Shown here one piece after another: positions 30,309-43,901 of a stretch of 64,000 bases of DNA. The stretch spans positions 44,904,395 through 44,968,394 of the forward strand of contig NC_087062.1 in assembly GCF_963678635.1 (NCBI RefSeq), written 5' to 3'. The notes beneath the pieces are model-generated. The model had not been told where the DNA came from. It did not search any database and saw only the letters and a program-made list of their open reading frames with translations. Made by a program: the position numbers and the translations under genes. Each line of letters begins with the position of its first letter. The first letter of the stretch is position 1. The DNA is from Symsagittifera roscoffensis. Its lineage: Eukaryota; Xenacoelomorpha; Acoela; Convolutidae.

Positions 30309-32500
30309 TATTTCTATGCGAATAGTTTTAATAGAAAAAAGCCTGGCTTTATGCCAATTGTTTTTGACATGTTTAAGCAACTATAATCGCTCATGTGCGA
30401 GTAGAGTAGTTCAAAGGCGAAATATAAGTTTTAAATGCTGTTTGAAGTTTATGAAGTGAACGAAGGTTGAAAAAGAGAAGCTCTCAAAAGCAATCGTTTG
30501 TAAAAGAGAGTCAATGATACAAGCGGTCGGAACACGACAGTTATTTTTGACAAGATGGAACAAAAGTACCTCAGAGCGACGATTCAACGCAATCTGGTAG
30601 CCTTTGAAATAAGCGGACAATGCTACAAAGCTTAATCGTTATAAAATATCTAAAAAACTGCTTTTTAGTAGGACAGGAGACAAACTCAACTCTGCTCAAA
30701 ATGTTTTTCCAACACAAAAACTGAAATATTCAATTCAAAGTGCCGCAACTTCTTCGGTATAGTTTGAAACATGAAAGAAAAGTCAAAAATACGCGGCAAA
30801 TCAAACTTACATTTGAATGAAAGAGTAAAATGGCTCCTTTTGAAGACTGATGTAGTGATTTTTGCAGCTAAGTAGATTAACGAACCGCGCAAACTCTTTT
30901 ATCAATAAAAAACTGCAGTTACAAACAAAAAACAAATCAACTGAAAACTACATATATGGTAAAAGTAACTTTGATTCAAATACTTCGAGTTCAAAAAGTC
31001 CATTGATTCATTGTCAAAAAGCAATTGGATCATTTCTGGCTTGATTATTTACAAATTGGTAAGACAAATCTGATCAAAAACTATATCTTACCTCTTAAAA
31101 TAGCAAAGCTCAACTCAATCAGCCAAGCTTTAAAAACAGCAAAACTAGAACAAAATTCATGAGCAATTTCTTATAGAATCATAAAAACAAAACAAAAGTG
31201 CAAGTGTGTTTTTGGGTTTTGCAGGAGGAAAGCGGAGGTGCTAACATGTTTGAAAGCGTGTCTCTAGTTTTGTTTTCGAGACTACATCATCATAATCGTT
31301 CGACCCACTTTGGACCCCTAAGGGCAACAGATGTTGATTCGCATTTGGGTTTGATCTCAGTGCAATTTTCAGGTCACTCAAAGTTAGCACACATTTTGTT
31401 GCAAAATTCAAAATCATAAACCAATCAGATTACGGTTCATAATCGAAAAATACGCGATATTATACAGCTCACTTGCACAAATGAAAATAAGCCAATGTTT
31501 GACCTGAAAAATGTTCTTATTTGATGTATTCCAAAAAAATTGCTTTACAAGCACCCGACTGCTGTGCAAGTAGCACAGAATACTCCAACCATAACTTTAC
31601 ACTTTAAACTTTTCGAAAATTGCCAAATAAGGAAACCAACTGAATAATCTTCTCATGTAATTTAGAGAAATTTACAGATGAGGGCGAGGGTTATAGCATC
31701 AAAAAGCATTTTGAGTCGCAAGTCAAGCTACAATGTACTATTTCAAAAAAATTTGAGAAAACTAGCAAAAAATATAATTGAATAAGTTTTAATGAACTCA
31801 AGGAAGCCAAAAAAAACAAGTAATGGTTTTCGAATTTCCCGTTTCAATGAAAAAATATGAATTAAGGTTTCCTTTTAATTTCAAGAGCTTTGAACCTATT
31901 TCGAAACTTAGAAAAAAAGCTCCATATTTTGTGCCATTTGGATTTAAGTTATAGGAAAGCGTTATTGAGCTTCAATTGAAAGTGAACTTAAAAAGAAATC
32001 AAAGGTCAATTTGCTAAGATAGACAAATGCTCGTGAACAAATTTGAACAGATCCTCATGAAGGTTATTCAAACAAAACCACAAAACCACTAAGTTAGGGG
32101 AAAATAACAATGTAGCCGATGGACAATAACGTCTTTCAGGCGCGGGTCTATCGTTTACTCAAGAACAAAATTTCGAAAAAAAATCCGAAAAAATGAACCT
32201 TTTTTGGGCCGAAATTGATTTTCCGAGCTCTCAATATGATGAACTTATTTGCCAACGTTTTCAGTATCACAGGATTGAAATTCTTAATCAAAATATGTTC
32301 CGAGGGTGCATATGTATAAAAAAAATTCCCGCACAAAACAGTTCGAAACATCAAAAAAGTCCTAAAAATATCCAAAACTATTGGAATTTTTTAGCTTGAT
32401 CTTTTGGCGCCAACAGAATTGATTTACGCTTTGAAACATCAAACATGAGCGTAAAGAAAAAAACAAATATCGAACAATAAATCAGATCAAAACCAAATGA
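30309..32500. other. AT-rich intergenic DNA
   Basis: No gene, RNA or clear repeat was recognised; short open frames show no family features. Confidence 0.4.
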
Positions 32501-32502
32501 CT

Positions 32503-32575
32503 TATGGTATAGTAATTAAAGCGTAAGACTCCAACTCTGGATATCAAAGGATCGAATCCCCGCCGGCACAACATT
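32503..32575 (+). pseudogene. tRNA-like relic
   Basis: A box-A-like tggtatagt and, about 45 bases later, a box-B-like ggatcgaatcc (one mismatch to ggttcganncc) followed by cccgccggca resemble a tRNA. The T stem and anticodon stem do not pair well, so no anticodon is proposed. A decayed tRNA gene or tRNA-derived SINE head. Confidence 0.3.
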
Positions 32576-32921
32576 TTTTCCAAAACAAAAGTTTAAATTT
32601 GAGTAAATATGAAACAGGTATATCTGAGGTACAAAAATAGGCTTAAACTTAGAGAGTTGGACGAGGGGAAAAGAAAATCAACACCTTGTATGTATCCAGT
32701 ATTTTGCCGGTTTCAAATCTTGCTCAATTTTGAAAAAATAAGGAAAGCCGTTAAAATGGAAAAATTTTATTGCTTGGGAACGTTGAACAAATTGAAAATT
32801 GAAAAAAAAATTATGTTTATAGTTTAAAAAGATAACTACATCCCTCAGAAACCCAATTATTTCGTTCGGTTTACATACTTGGTCATAGTCATTATGTTTG
32901 TGTCAAATGTTTCAGCAGTGT

Positions 32922-33660
32922 TCAATGTTTTTGGGCGATTTTCAGCAGTGCTCGACTTAGATGTTCAGCGGTGACGTCTTCTATCGGCAAAAATGCTGTT
33001 GACAGAAGCATTCGATTAGTTTGACGAAATTTCAAGTCATTGTTGTAATTGTGAGTGTTGTCTGACGACAGAACATGTCGCCAGACACTTTGACTAACCT
33101 GAAAGAAACAAAATCCCATTTGAGCGCTCTCATGGGAAGCTGTGATCGAGTTTCGCACAGCTACTTCAAAATCAATTGTAACGCGTTTTGAGGACTTAAA
33201 CTTTTAGACTATGGAGGAGGCGACATAAAGTTGATTGCTTATTTTCGGGGAACTGAGGTTAAACGAGAGGTACAAGACATCCTTCAACTGAGGCGTGTAT
33301 TTTATTAATTTGTTAAAATTCATTCGGAACTGTCGAAATTTGGAGCAGTCGAACGTGGCAAGCACAAAAGCCCAATCTTCATCTTTGGGACCAGAATCGT
33401 GTAAAAGAAACTGATCCCCACCCTGAGTTTACTGCAGGGCCAGAAGAAATTCGACGAAAGAGTAATCCGATGAACAGCTGTTTGTCGGTTAACATCACGC
33501 TGGGCAGCAAAATAGTCTGCCGTGGTGTTACATCCGAATGCTCAATCTTGAAGCGGTTCCTGAATTTACGTTTTTCAAAATCAGCCGGATCAGGGAAGTG
33601 GCGGTGATCTTTAGCAATCTCGACTGAGTCCTTTTTTGTACGTTCATTGCAACTGCTTTA
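32922..33660 (-). pseudogene. MULE-type transposase (FLYWCH family) fragment
   Basis: Two stretches on this strand match the family. Around 33400-33650 comes the region after the FLYWCH finger, with H-x-H-x-P-D-P-A and T-P-R-Q. Around 32922-33206 comes the catalytic-domain tail with I-D-F-E, C-F-F, Q-S-V-W-R and A-F-L-P-I-E-D-V landmarks. The part between is deleted or unrecognisable, and a TAA bounds the second block at about 33206. Clearly broken. A second relic of the same family lies on the plus strand at 42510-43901. Confidence 0.6.
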
Positions 33661-34698
33661 TGCACAGCGAGTTGTCTGACAGTTTTCGGTATTTAATTTA
33701 TGCATACTAGTCCATGCATCAAAACTAGCACTCAGAATTTTTGTTTGTAAGTATAATATCCGTTGATAGTAAGTGAATAGTGTTCAAACGAGTGGTATCA
33801 AGTGTTCGCAAATGAAACAACTTGAGCAACCTGTACATTTTGACAGGATTAAACAAAAAGTCAACTTTTTATTAGTGTTAACTTTTAAGTTTCGCGGATT
33901 ATTGCTTTATCTTCGTAGTTCTTTATTCTCTGCTACACTGCCAATGTCATCCGGATTCAGTGAAACCAAAAACTTTTTAATCCGTGCAAAAATTTCTTTT
34001 CAGTTTTTAGAAAAATTATCACTTCTATCAATAGGACTGTTTTTCAGACTAATTATTGGGATTGTTTTGTCTCGGACTGTTTTTTTGAACTTTGATATGA
34101 TTTTTCGGACTATTTTGTACAGGACTGATTTGTATTGGACTGTTTTGTACAGATATATTTCCGAGCTATCGCTTCACACATGAACGGTGCATTTTGTCAG
34201 TTTTTTATAAGAAGGATCGCAGAACATGAATTTCAAGCTTTTTTACTACATTATCTTTACCACTACAAATTTATTAGACTTATAGCTTTTAATCAATTCG
34301 CATAACTTACACAGACGAGAGAGCTCGAAATTTCAGCTGAAAAACAAATATTTCTACTTTTAGCTTATATCATATGAGCTTTCCTTGAGGTAGTCAAAAT
34401 CGAAAAAAAACGCATCTTACGCGACAACATGGCGCACAACAAATGACACTGAGGACAATACATTCTTAAATTTTTCGAATAAAGTCTCTTTACCTCAAAA
34501 ACATTTCCTCATGCAAATCAATAACTATGTGTTTGCTACGTAAAACAATTCCTTAATTTCTCAAATACAATTTCATAAAATCAAGTTTCCCTCTTAATCA
34601 ATACAGTTTCTCTCTTAATCAGCGTTTGTTAAAGCCTGAACGAAACTCTGGGATTCAGCTGATTGAAATAGTTTTTAGAGCAGTAGCTATAATGAAAC
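33661..34698. other. AT-rich intergenic DNA
   Basis: Contains loosely repeated ggactgttttgt words at 34020-34160. Nothing else recognised. Confidence 0.35.
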
Positions 34699-35231
34699 AA
34701 GACTGCTCGTATCAGGGCAAAGCCCTGAAAGTTCCGACTGCCTTTTAAGGTCTATGGAGCATTAATAAGATGAAAAATTTCAATGTAATAAAATAAAAAT
34801 AAATTTTTTTTAAAAAAAAAATTTGAGATTTTATGTAAAAACATCCCCCACACGTCATATTTAGTACAAAGTGATAGATTTTGCGCCTATTAACAAATCA
34901 ATTATGGCAAATAAGCTTCTTTCAACCAATTTGGAACAATTTATAAGACGGATTAAATCTCGCTTACGCGTTAATAGCGCGAAATTTATCGCGCGTTAAT
35001 TGTCCCAAATTGGCCAAAATGGCAATCTTTAAACCCCCATAACTTTACAAAAAATCATCACAGGTAAAATATCTTTTCAAATTCAAGCTCAGGACAACAA
35101 TAGCTTTCGAATGATATAAAAAAAAATCCGTCAAAAATGGCAAGTTAAAGAGTCGAAATTTGTCTGAAGAAAAAAAAAACCCATCCCGAGCACAAATATT
35201 CCGTTACTTTCGTATCGAAAGTCGGAACAAT
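34699..35231 (+). mobile_element. ~530-base non-coding repeat, copy R4
   Basis: Same terminal sequences and inner palindromes as R1-R3, with more small differences (e.g. cagggcaaagccctg in place of the perfect hairpin), so somewhat older. Confidence 0.75.
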
Positions 35232-35605
35232 AAAACTCAAATATGAATGACTAAAGATTATCTTCTGAGAAATCAGGACACTATGATACATGCATACGCA
35301 TATAAAATCCAGAAGAGAAGTAATTACATTCTAACTTCATTGAAAAAAGACACTTTAACTTTACCTCAGTAAAAACCAATAGCTCGAATTAAACTAATAA
35401 ATAGTATGAACTTAATACACGCGTTTCATCTTGCAGCTGTTTCTGAGAAAACAAAAGGTGAGTCAACACTCTCTGTTTCAATCATATTCGTAATAAGCTT
35501 TATGCACATTTTTTACATGAAATTGAATTTAAATGACTCTTAATTTTCTATTTGAATATGGGTTTTTCAAAAAAAAATAATCGTTTTTCAAATTAAAGAT
35601 TATAG

Positions 35606-35807
35606 GGATCTACTTAACAATTATCCCCCTTTTAAGAAAGGGGGGGGCAATTGTTAAGTAGATTAATATAACGCATTTTCGACCAATCATATCGCAGCAA
35701 AATTAGAAGTCTCAATACAAAGCTCTAGCGCTAATTTACTGCTTTTATTAATTGGGGTGGCAATTCTTAAGTAGTTACCAAAAGGAAGGCAATTGTTAAG
35801 TAGATCC
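35606..35807. mobile_element. 202-base inverted-repeat element (MITE) with 8-base target duplication
   Basis: Terminal inverted repeats ggatctacttaacaatt (17 bases) are perfect, and the element is flanked by a perfect duplication GATTATAG at 35598-35605 and 35808-35815. Each end also folds on itself: the word caattgttaagtagat or a close variant occurs four times, two per end. No ORF. The 8-base duplication suggests hAT- or P-type mobilisation. Confidence 0.85.
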
Positions 35808-35815
35808 GATTATAG

Positions 35816-38800
35816 TGGAAGATGCCCATGTATTTTTCAAATGTTTTCATGCAACACATATTTCTAGAATACTAAGCGCTTATGAAAATAGCCGCTTTTT
35901 TAGTTTAGGCAAATTAATTGAAATCAGTCAAATTGAAAACGATATAGATGAGTTTTTTTATAATAAACTGAGGAGAGAGTAGAACTCACCTTTTCCAACA
36001 TCACATTCAAATTTTTGGAACTAAAAAAAAAACATATTTTTGTGTTTGCTTTGTTTAAGCGAGCAAAAAACAAAAAAATCAATTATAGGCTTAAACAATC
36101 ATTAGCATTTAGCATTCAAACTCTAATATCAATCCGGGCAAAAATATTAAATTCAAAATTATTGCAACAAATAGGTTTTGATACAAAAAAAATTATTTGA
36201 TTTAGTTCCGATTTTTTCAATTTTGTTAAAAATCTTCTTTATTAGGCGGTCTGATATTTTACGAGAAACTATATATCGAAAAAGAATTGAAAATAACAAT
36301 TGGTCAAATTTAAATTTTACAAAAATTACTTCGGACGAAAATATGACCGAATTAGGTGAGGTGAAAAACTGAAGTAAAACGAAATAAAATTAGCTAAAAT
36401 AATGATCAATTGGCAGAAAAATTAATTGATGAGGTCAGACTTTCAGCAATTTTTGTGCAATTTAGCTTAAAAACGAAAATATTCAGATCAGTTTTTCTGA
36501 ACAACGAAGCAATTTTGTGAAATATTTTTTGAAACTCAATCGAATTACGACTAGCAGAATTTGAATATGATAACAAACTTTACCACGCTTTTCTTGAGGT
36601 AGTCTAAATTGGCTGAAAAAAAATAAAAAACGACCCTAATCCAGAGTTCCTGTCTAATCTTTGAGACTGGTCGGAAAAACAAGGTTGCCTGGTTACTGTG
36701 TCCACGTAGGTTAATGCTTTTATCACACTGAATTGGGTAAAAATTCAAAAACTAATAGGAAAAAAACGCAAAGTTTTGTTGTCAAATTTTCAAAAAAAAA
36801 ATGTATATTTTTCAGTTGAATATTTTGACTAAAGACATATTTTAAAAATCCCAGAGCTCCTTTTACTTTCATTTAGACGCAAATGCTATCATCACGCAGT
36901 CAAACCTGAAAGCAGAATTTTTTCGATTGATATAAATTTTCGGTGAGAAATTGTTTTATTTAAATGCTGAACTCACAATGAAGTTGAAAACTTTGTCAGG
37001 TGAAACTGAGAGCAGATCTTCATCCTGATTTTAACAATCAACTTATCACACACAAAAAAACTTAAATTGAGAGATAGGTGAGATCCACCAAATTGAAAAT
37101 AAAAAATATTATATTCAGGCAAACCTTACGAAAACTTTTGAAAAGAAAAAAATTGGTCGACTTGTAGAGAGCAAAAGAGCGACGTTAGTTTGAAACAGAT
37201 ACATTTTGATTTTACTAGTCAGACTAGGCCAAAAAAAATTATAGTAATCGCAAATTCTTTGGTTTTTTTTTTAAAAAAAATCGAAAACTTGGGCTCAAAC
37301 TGAATGAGTTGCTCATGAAAATGATGTCACAACGGATTCAATTTTATAGCTAAGCGAAGTAGAAGGAAGTACTACCCAAAAGACCCCTCTTTACATCTGC
37401 GAAGTTGGCAACAGATACATATTCAATTCTACTGCACTTAAATATGAGTTATTTTGTTTCCGAGCAATCCTAAACCCAAAACTTTGAATGAACTTCGAAA
37501 ACTTTGATCCAGATTAAAATGTTGCCGAAAATTAAGAAATCAGCAACAAATTAATTCAATAAAAGTGCACTAAATTCTCACTTGTACCAGTCTTCATTTG
37601 GATCAAACTCAAAAAACGGGTCCCATTTGTACAAAATTTTTTATTCATCGTCGTTCTCATGGGTCAAAGTTTAAATAAGTAATTTTTTGATTCTGAGTCA
37701 CAACTTTTGTAGTTCATTCATAACTTGAAAATCAAAGTAGCTCGAAAGAAAATGTCCCTATTTAAATCCATTTAAATGCGTCAGAAACGAACATATCTCT
37801 GTTGCCAACTTCCCTGATGTAATGACGGTTCTTGTTTTGTTTTATTTCCACGCAAAGTCAGGTATCACAAATAATCATTGGAATGGATCGCGTGTTTTAT
37901 ATCAACTTAAGACTTTTTCAGTCTTGTGTAATTAGAACGACATTTAAGAACGTGCAAAAGCTGTCCCAGTGTCGAGAAAAATTGTTTTGATTTTTTTAAA
38001 TATCTAGTCTTGGATGCTTCATTTATGCTTCCTTGGCAACAAAAAGCTTTCAAAAAAACAAAAAATTATTCTGCTAAAAGATCTGGCACTTTTTTAGAAA
38101 TATTTTTCGATTGTTTTCATTTTTTATTGTGTTATTCTGTTGGTACATAGTTGGGTTCCAGGAAAAAGCAAGTATGAAAGATGGGCCCTGCAATTTTTGT
38201 GGAAAATTCAAAACACAAGTGAACAAATGTGAACCATGTTCTGGAAGATGTGGATGCCCAAAATTTTTCTTCAGGGATCCATCTAAAATTAAGGGACCCA
38301 ACTATCATACTTGTACCTAATTCTTTTTTTTGTCGATAAAGTTTGTCAATTTTGCCTAACTCACTACGCGTTCGTATAGTTCATTCATTACAAAACTCAC
38401 AAAAACGACTCTAATTTTTAAAAAAATCCTTTTTATTATGTAGTTTTTTTTTCTGGTTGTGGTCGGAACATTCTGTTTCTCGCAGAGCAACCCTTACTAT
38501 CCTTTTTGACTTGTGTTTGTGAAATATTTCAAGAAAACTGTTGGACTTGGTACTTACTTTTTAGGGACCCTTCTATCATGCTTGTACATTAGATTTTCAG
38601 GGACCAAACTACCATATTTGTACTAGACATCCATTGAGGGCTGAGGGGGGTGGTACAACCGAAGAGACGCCAAAAGAGTCATCATACTTACTTTTGGGAT
38701 AAATGGGAGACACTTGCTTTATCAAATAAAAAATTGAGTAGGAAGCTGTAAATTGGGGAATAACTTGAACGTTACAGAAGCGAAAACGAACCAAATGAAC

Positions 38801-41800
38801 TTACGGAAATTGCAAAATAAGATAGTAGAAAACAAATCAAAGCACAAATTGAACGGCGCCCTTTTGATCGAAATGAACTACTTTGAATGAAAATGTTACC
38901 TGTTTAAAGCTCCTTTTCTCAATTTGGTCTGCAATTTAAAATTATCAATAAAATCAGCAGTTTGAACTATGAATCATTAGCTGAGCTCTGAAAAAACAAC
39001 CGAAAATATGACATTGATTTTTACTAAGTTGCTTTGTTTGTTTAAATTGACAACCGGTTTTTTTGTTCTTTTTTTTCGGTGCCGTATATTGAATTGGATG
39101 GAATTAGTAAGCAAAATGGATTGAGAGAAATTTGTAAGCGAATTCGATTGATTATTTAGTTCCAATTTTACATTTCAACACTGTTCAATTGAATGGCGGT
39201 GGTAATTTTTGATTTGAAATTTGAGATACGCTACTCAAAAGGGGAAATATTTCTTTTTTGCTGATGAATAAAAGTAAATGACCGACCAGGGATGTATTAG
39301 TTGTTCTTTTTATTCTACTACCATCAGAACTGAATCATCGAAGCTTACTATAGTCCGCGACTTGTGTTGTAGTAAAATTACTACACTTTTCTACTAAGCG
39401 ACCAAAATAAAATGACACGAAGGGACTTGCATGAAAACAAATAGATGGTGACAAATACCTCAGCTGGAGACTGATGATGATGCAATGATGATGATATGAT
39501 GTAATATATACCAGACAGACTGCTTTATATTTCTAGCGAGAGGCGTTCAATTTATAAGCAGAGTAACTGGATTTTTGATTCGTTTGACGAGGCACCGCAA
39601 GGCACGTCCAATGTCCAATTGTATTAGCTAGCTTATAGAATTGAGCCAACAATATGATGCATTGCTAAAAATGAAGCAAAATGTAAGAGGATGATTCATT
39701 TTCAATTTGTCACAAAATATATAAAACAGGCTTTTTCATCAGGCTTTGTTTTGTTCAAGCTAGCTAGCGTTGCATTTTGGATATTGTATTAGCAAATGGC
39801 TCCTTTATCACAACAAAAGATATGCTAGATCAAAAAACAGATTTTTGGACTTTTGCAATTGTTGTTTCATTCAATTCAATTCTATTCTACGGTATATTTG
39901 ATATTCAATAATATATTAGCAGATAGAAAAGTCTTAAATGCTCCAACTAACTTGAATTGTATATCGCAGGAACGTGTTTTGACAGAAAACGTTCTGCAGA
40001 ATTTGAATCGGAGAGCATTTTTAATATCTCAATCGAAATAAATGAGAGCCTGTTTTGCAAGTTTTCTCCTTGATCAATCATTAAAAATTAGTCAACTAAT
40101 TTTGCAAACTTGGTAAAATTATCGCTCGCTCAAAAATGAAATAACAATGTTTAACTCAACGATCAAAAGAAAGCATTATATTTCAGCTGTTTTTGTTTTT
40201 TTTCCGGTATTTCAAATGCAAGATGTTTTGAGGTTTCGTAGATCTACTAACAGTGGCAGCTGGCTCAGCCACTGCCTTAACTGAGACTCCAGTCAAACAA
40301 TGAAAAAGACACTTATTAACTTTGAAAGTTTCTTGGTGGTACTGCTATAATGGTAGGTTGTAGGTATAATACATTCGACCGCGTCAACAAATCGCTCCAA
40401 AATGCGCCTTATCGCCGCCGCAGTACGGTTTGAACACGATGAGTCATACGCAACTACTATTTTTCCATGTCATTAGAAATTTACGCTATAGAAGTAATAG
40501 TAAAAATAGTAGCGAAGGGAATACTAAGCAGTCCACTTTTATGGTCGAAGTCATTTCAAAACGACGTCAAAATACTCCAAGTACATTCCAATTCCAATCC
40601 AACTATAACAGGAAATTAACATAGTATTCCTTTTTTCTTCACTACATACGAAGTCAAGCCAACCAACTCTTATTTCCCACAAAAAGATATTACTCCAGTT
40701 CAATTTACTATAACCAACTAACTATATTTTAGATATCAATACATTTAACTCGGTGAAATTGTCTAATAACTCGAATTACTCATTTAGTATTGTACCAGCC
40801 GGATTTTTCGGTCTGTGTTTAGGTGACTAATTCAACGTTTTTAAAAAAACTAGAACGTTAGGCTTTGACACGTTTACCGCTTTCAAGCGTACCATTAATA
40901 TTCGTGAAACAACAACCGAGTATTTAGTCATAAGTAAAACGACCCGAGCATAATAAAGTTGGAAACATTCATGTGACTAAAATTGAAGAAACCACGTGCC
41001 TGAACTAAAAAGAACGGAAATGAAGTAGAAACAAAATTTGAATCAAAAGAGTTCAAATCGCCTTCATTTTCCCTTCATTTTCCACAAATTATTTTAAAAA
41101 CTAATGCGTTCTCTCCGTTTGATAATCACGTGTTTTACTATTTCGTTCAAACTGCAATTAGTCCAAATAAACATAGTTAAGGTCAGGTGGCTGAAGAGAT
41201 TTATTGAAAGTAATTACCAACTGACATATATAACTCGGCGGTTTCAACCAGAAAACTTAGGATTTAGCCCGGAATAAGTTTTGGGAATGAAGGGAACTGA
41301 TAATAAATGATTCAACTAAAAACAAAGCGAACAATTGTGGCATTTGATCTGACTCATAAAAATCGCCACTTAAAGACACGCAACGAGGAGAGTGAGACTG
41401 AGACGCGTTAAGTCAACAGAGCCCTAGCAAGGCCACAAAATACATAATTGAACAAACATTGTTTCAAAGCAGGTAGCGGACGCTATAGTCACGTGCTACA
41501 TAGACCATTTACCGGCTAGGGGATTGGTTGGACGAAATGCAAATTAGGAGAACATTGAAAGAAACTTTTCTGAGCTGCACAGTTTAAATAAACAGTTTTA
41601 AAAATACAGTTTTTAATAAACCAAAATATTGAAGTTATTTGAGCAAAAGCAGCAATTTGAGAAAAATCGCCCCCAAAAGTGTTTTTTTTTGCCAAGAATT
41701 GATCGGCGAGTCAATGATCAAGTCTTCCAAAATCCGACTTTCGACCACTTGTTTCCAAACATTTGAGGTATGTATTTGTTACGTTTTGATAGAGTAGCGC

Positions 41801-42509
41801 GTGCCTGGCGATCCGTTTGGAATGACTCATTTGCTCATTCCCCTGAAGCTGCCAACCCTAAAACAGGTTAGCAAATCACAATAAATGAGAAAACATTGAA
41901 TGTAAAATCAGAACGCGCTGTTAGTTTTGGGTTGAACTGAGGACCAAGATGGTGAAACCAAACGTGAAGAAGGGCGCAAAATTAAGATAAACAATTGTCG
42001 CATAAACTAATAAAGCTATGAAGTCTAACTTTGGAGGGAACTCTGAAACAATCCCCACCTTGAAGTTACAGTCAAGGAACGGAATTGAAACTCTTCGATT
42101 TCAACGTGCAAATTAACGATTTTTCATGGCATTTTTTCGTTTTCTCTTGAAATTTTGGTGCCAGAACAAAAGATACCCAACGAAAAGATCCCTTGCGCAA
42201 AAATCGCCCATACTATAAGATCCCATGCCAATTAAAACGATCCAGTGAATTATGAACAAAAGGCAAGATCAAAGTGTAATCAGAAAAAATCTAGAGTAAT
42301 GATATCTCAATTAGGTTCGCGCTATTGATGAACAACGCAAATCTCAGATAATTAAATTTAAACTGGACTCATTTTTGGGATTAACTTAGAGCCAGCAATA
42401 AAGAATTTAGTGTTAATTTGGCATTGAAATAAAACAACTCAATTGAAAATGTATACGCTCTGCATTCATTATCTCACTCTTTAACACATTGAGTAGTCAA
42501 AAGTGATTT
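35816..42509. other. AT-rich intergenic DNA
   Basis: About 6.7 kb with no recognisable gene. Notable bits only: a small Cys-rich open frame at 38111-38320, three copies of an agggacc...tatcat.cttgtac word (near 38293, 38563, 38600) and a gatgatgat microsatellite near 39475. Confidence 0.35.
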
Positions 42510-43901
42510 TTTTTTAGTTGGGCAACCTCACAAAAAGGTCAAACACTGATTATTCTTGACGGCCATGAATTTCAAAAGAACCGCGATACGAAGACAGCAA
42601 CACACTGGCGCTGCAGCAAATGGAGATCATATAAGTGCCCGAAAATTTTAATCACTTCTGGGAGCGAAATAATCTCAAACAGCAACGAGCAATCTCACGA
42701 GATCAACGCAGGGTGCTCAGTAGCTCGGCTACTAGTTCAGCATATGAAGGAGACAGTTAAGAATCAACTAAATACAGTAAACAGTCAAATCATCGCTGCT
42801 GGTTTGCAATTGGCGCAGGACGACAGAGCAACCCAACTGTTTTTGCCCTTCCGGTCGGCAATAACGCGAACTTTAAACAGATGTAAGCAAACGTCATCCC
42901 GTCCCACTATTGCCACAGATGACCGTTATTTCGAAATACCGGATCGTTCTAAGCATTTTTGCCTTTGTGATAGCTGAAAACAAGATACGGAACGCATATT
43001 GATTTTTGGCGACATTAAGAACCTCAGTGCAGTTAAATTGTATAACAGAATCTGGCTTGTGGACGTTACTTTCAAAATTTACCCCAGTCAGTTTTACCAG
43101 CTCTACACACTAAACATCTGAATTGGTGGGTTTTATTCACCTTGCGTCTACGCTCAGCTCAACAATAAGAGCTTATCAAACTATAACAAGTTCCTAACCG
43201 CACTTAAATTGCTTGTCAGTGACGTAAAACCGGAGAGAAATTTGATCGTTTTTGAAGTTGCGGCGGTGAATGCTTTTGCGTCTGATTACGAAACTGACAT
43301 TAAGGGATGCTATTTTCCCCTCTGTCAGAGTTTTATGCGGAAATTATCCGATTTGGGCCTTGAAAAGAATTACGAATCAAACAGCGAGCTAAACTTTGCG
43401 CTTAATGTGATTCCTGCTCTTAGTTTTTTGCCGGAGTCAAAAGTGAAAATTTGATTCCTCCTAGTAAAAGAAGAAATAGGCAGTGTGGCGAGCAAAACAG
43501 ATATTTCACAAAACGATCTGGAAAAACTAGACTAGCTCACGGCTTTTTTCCAAAAAACGTGTAAAAAGGGAGATTTGATTGGCCGAATACACTCTCTCCC
43601 ATTTTTTTTGGAACCAATATCAAAATGCGGTGAAGGTTTTGCCCGAACCACAATTGCAGTTGAAGGAAGACATCTAGGTGTAACCGCTTTGTTTCAAGGC
43701 AGCCATCCTTCAATATATACAGTTCTTGAAAAAATTCAATTGGGTTCCCACAATCAAAAATTCAAAATTTTGAACGCATCCAGCTGTACTATCAGTTCAT
43801 CCAAGAAAAAGTACCGTAATAAGAAGAAAAAAGTTCAAGAGATAACTAGTTCATTCAGAGACTCTAACATCATGTCTTATATCCGCTCACTTGCCAATTA
43901 A
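42510..43901 (+). pseudogene. MULE-type transposase with FLYWCH zinc finger, broken by four stops
   Basis: A single frame runs from about 42510 to the TAA at 43899-43901 and matches the FLYWCH-MULE family throughout. The FLYWCH finger is at ~42520-42690 (F-x-K-N, W-R-C, K-C-P, final His). The transposase core follows with R-I-L-I-F-G, V-D-V-T-F-K, F-Y-Q-L-Y-T, V-F-E-V-A-A and C-Y-F-P-L-C-Q-S landmarks, and the C-terminal region has A-V-E-G-R-H and H-P-S-I. The frame is interrupted by TGA (42975-42977), TGA (43119-43121), TGA (43452-43454) and TAG (43533-43535), with no frameshift. A former mobile or domesticated transposase gene, now a pseudogene. Confidence 0.8.

Noticed and set aside
33060-33110. 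Strong 3' splice-site look (tttctttcag on the minus strand) as an exon start
   Set aside because: The transposase match runs straight through it in one frame, so it is coding sequence of a relic, not an intron end.
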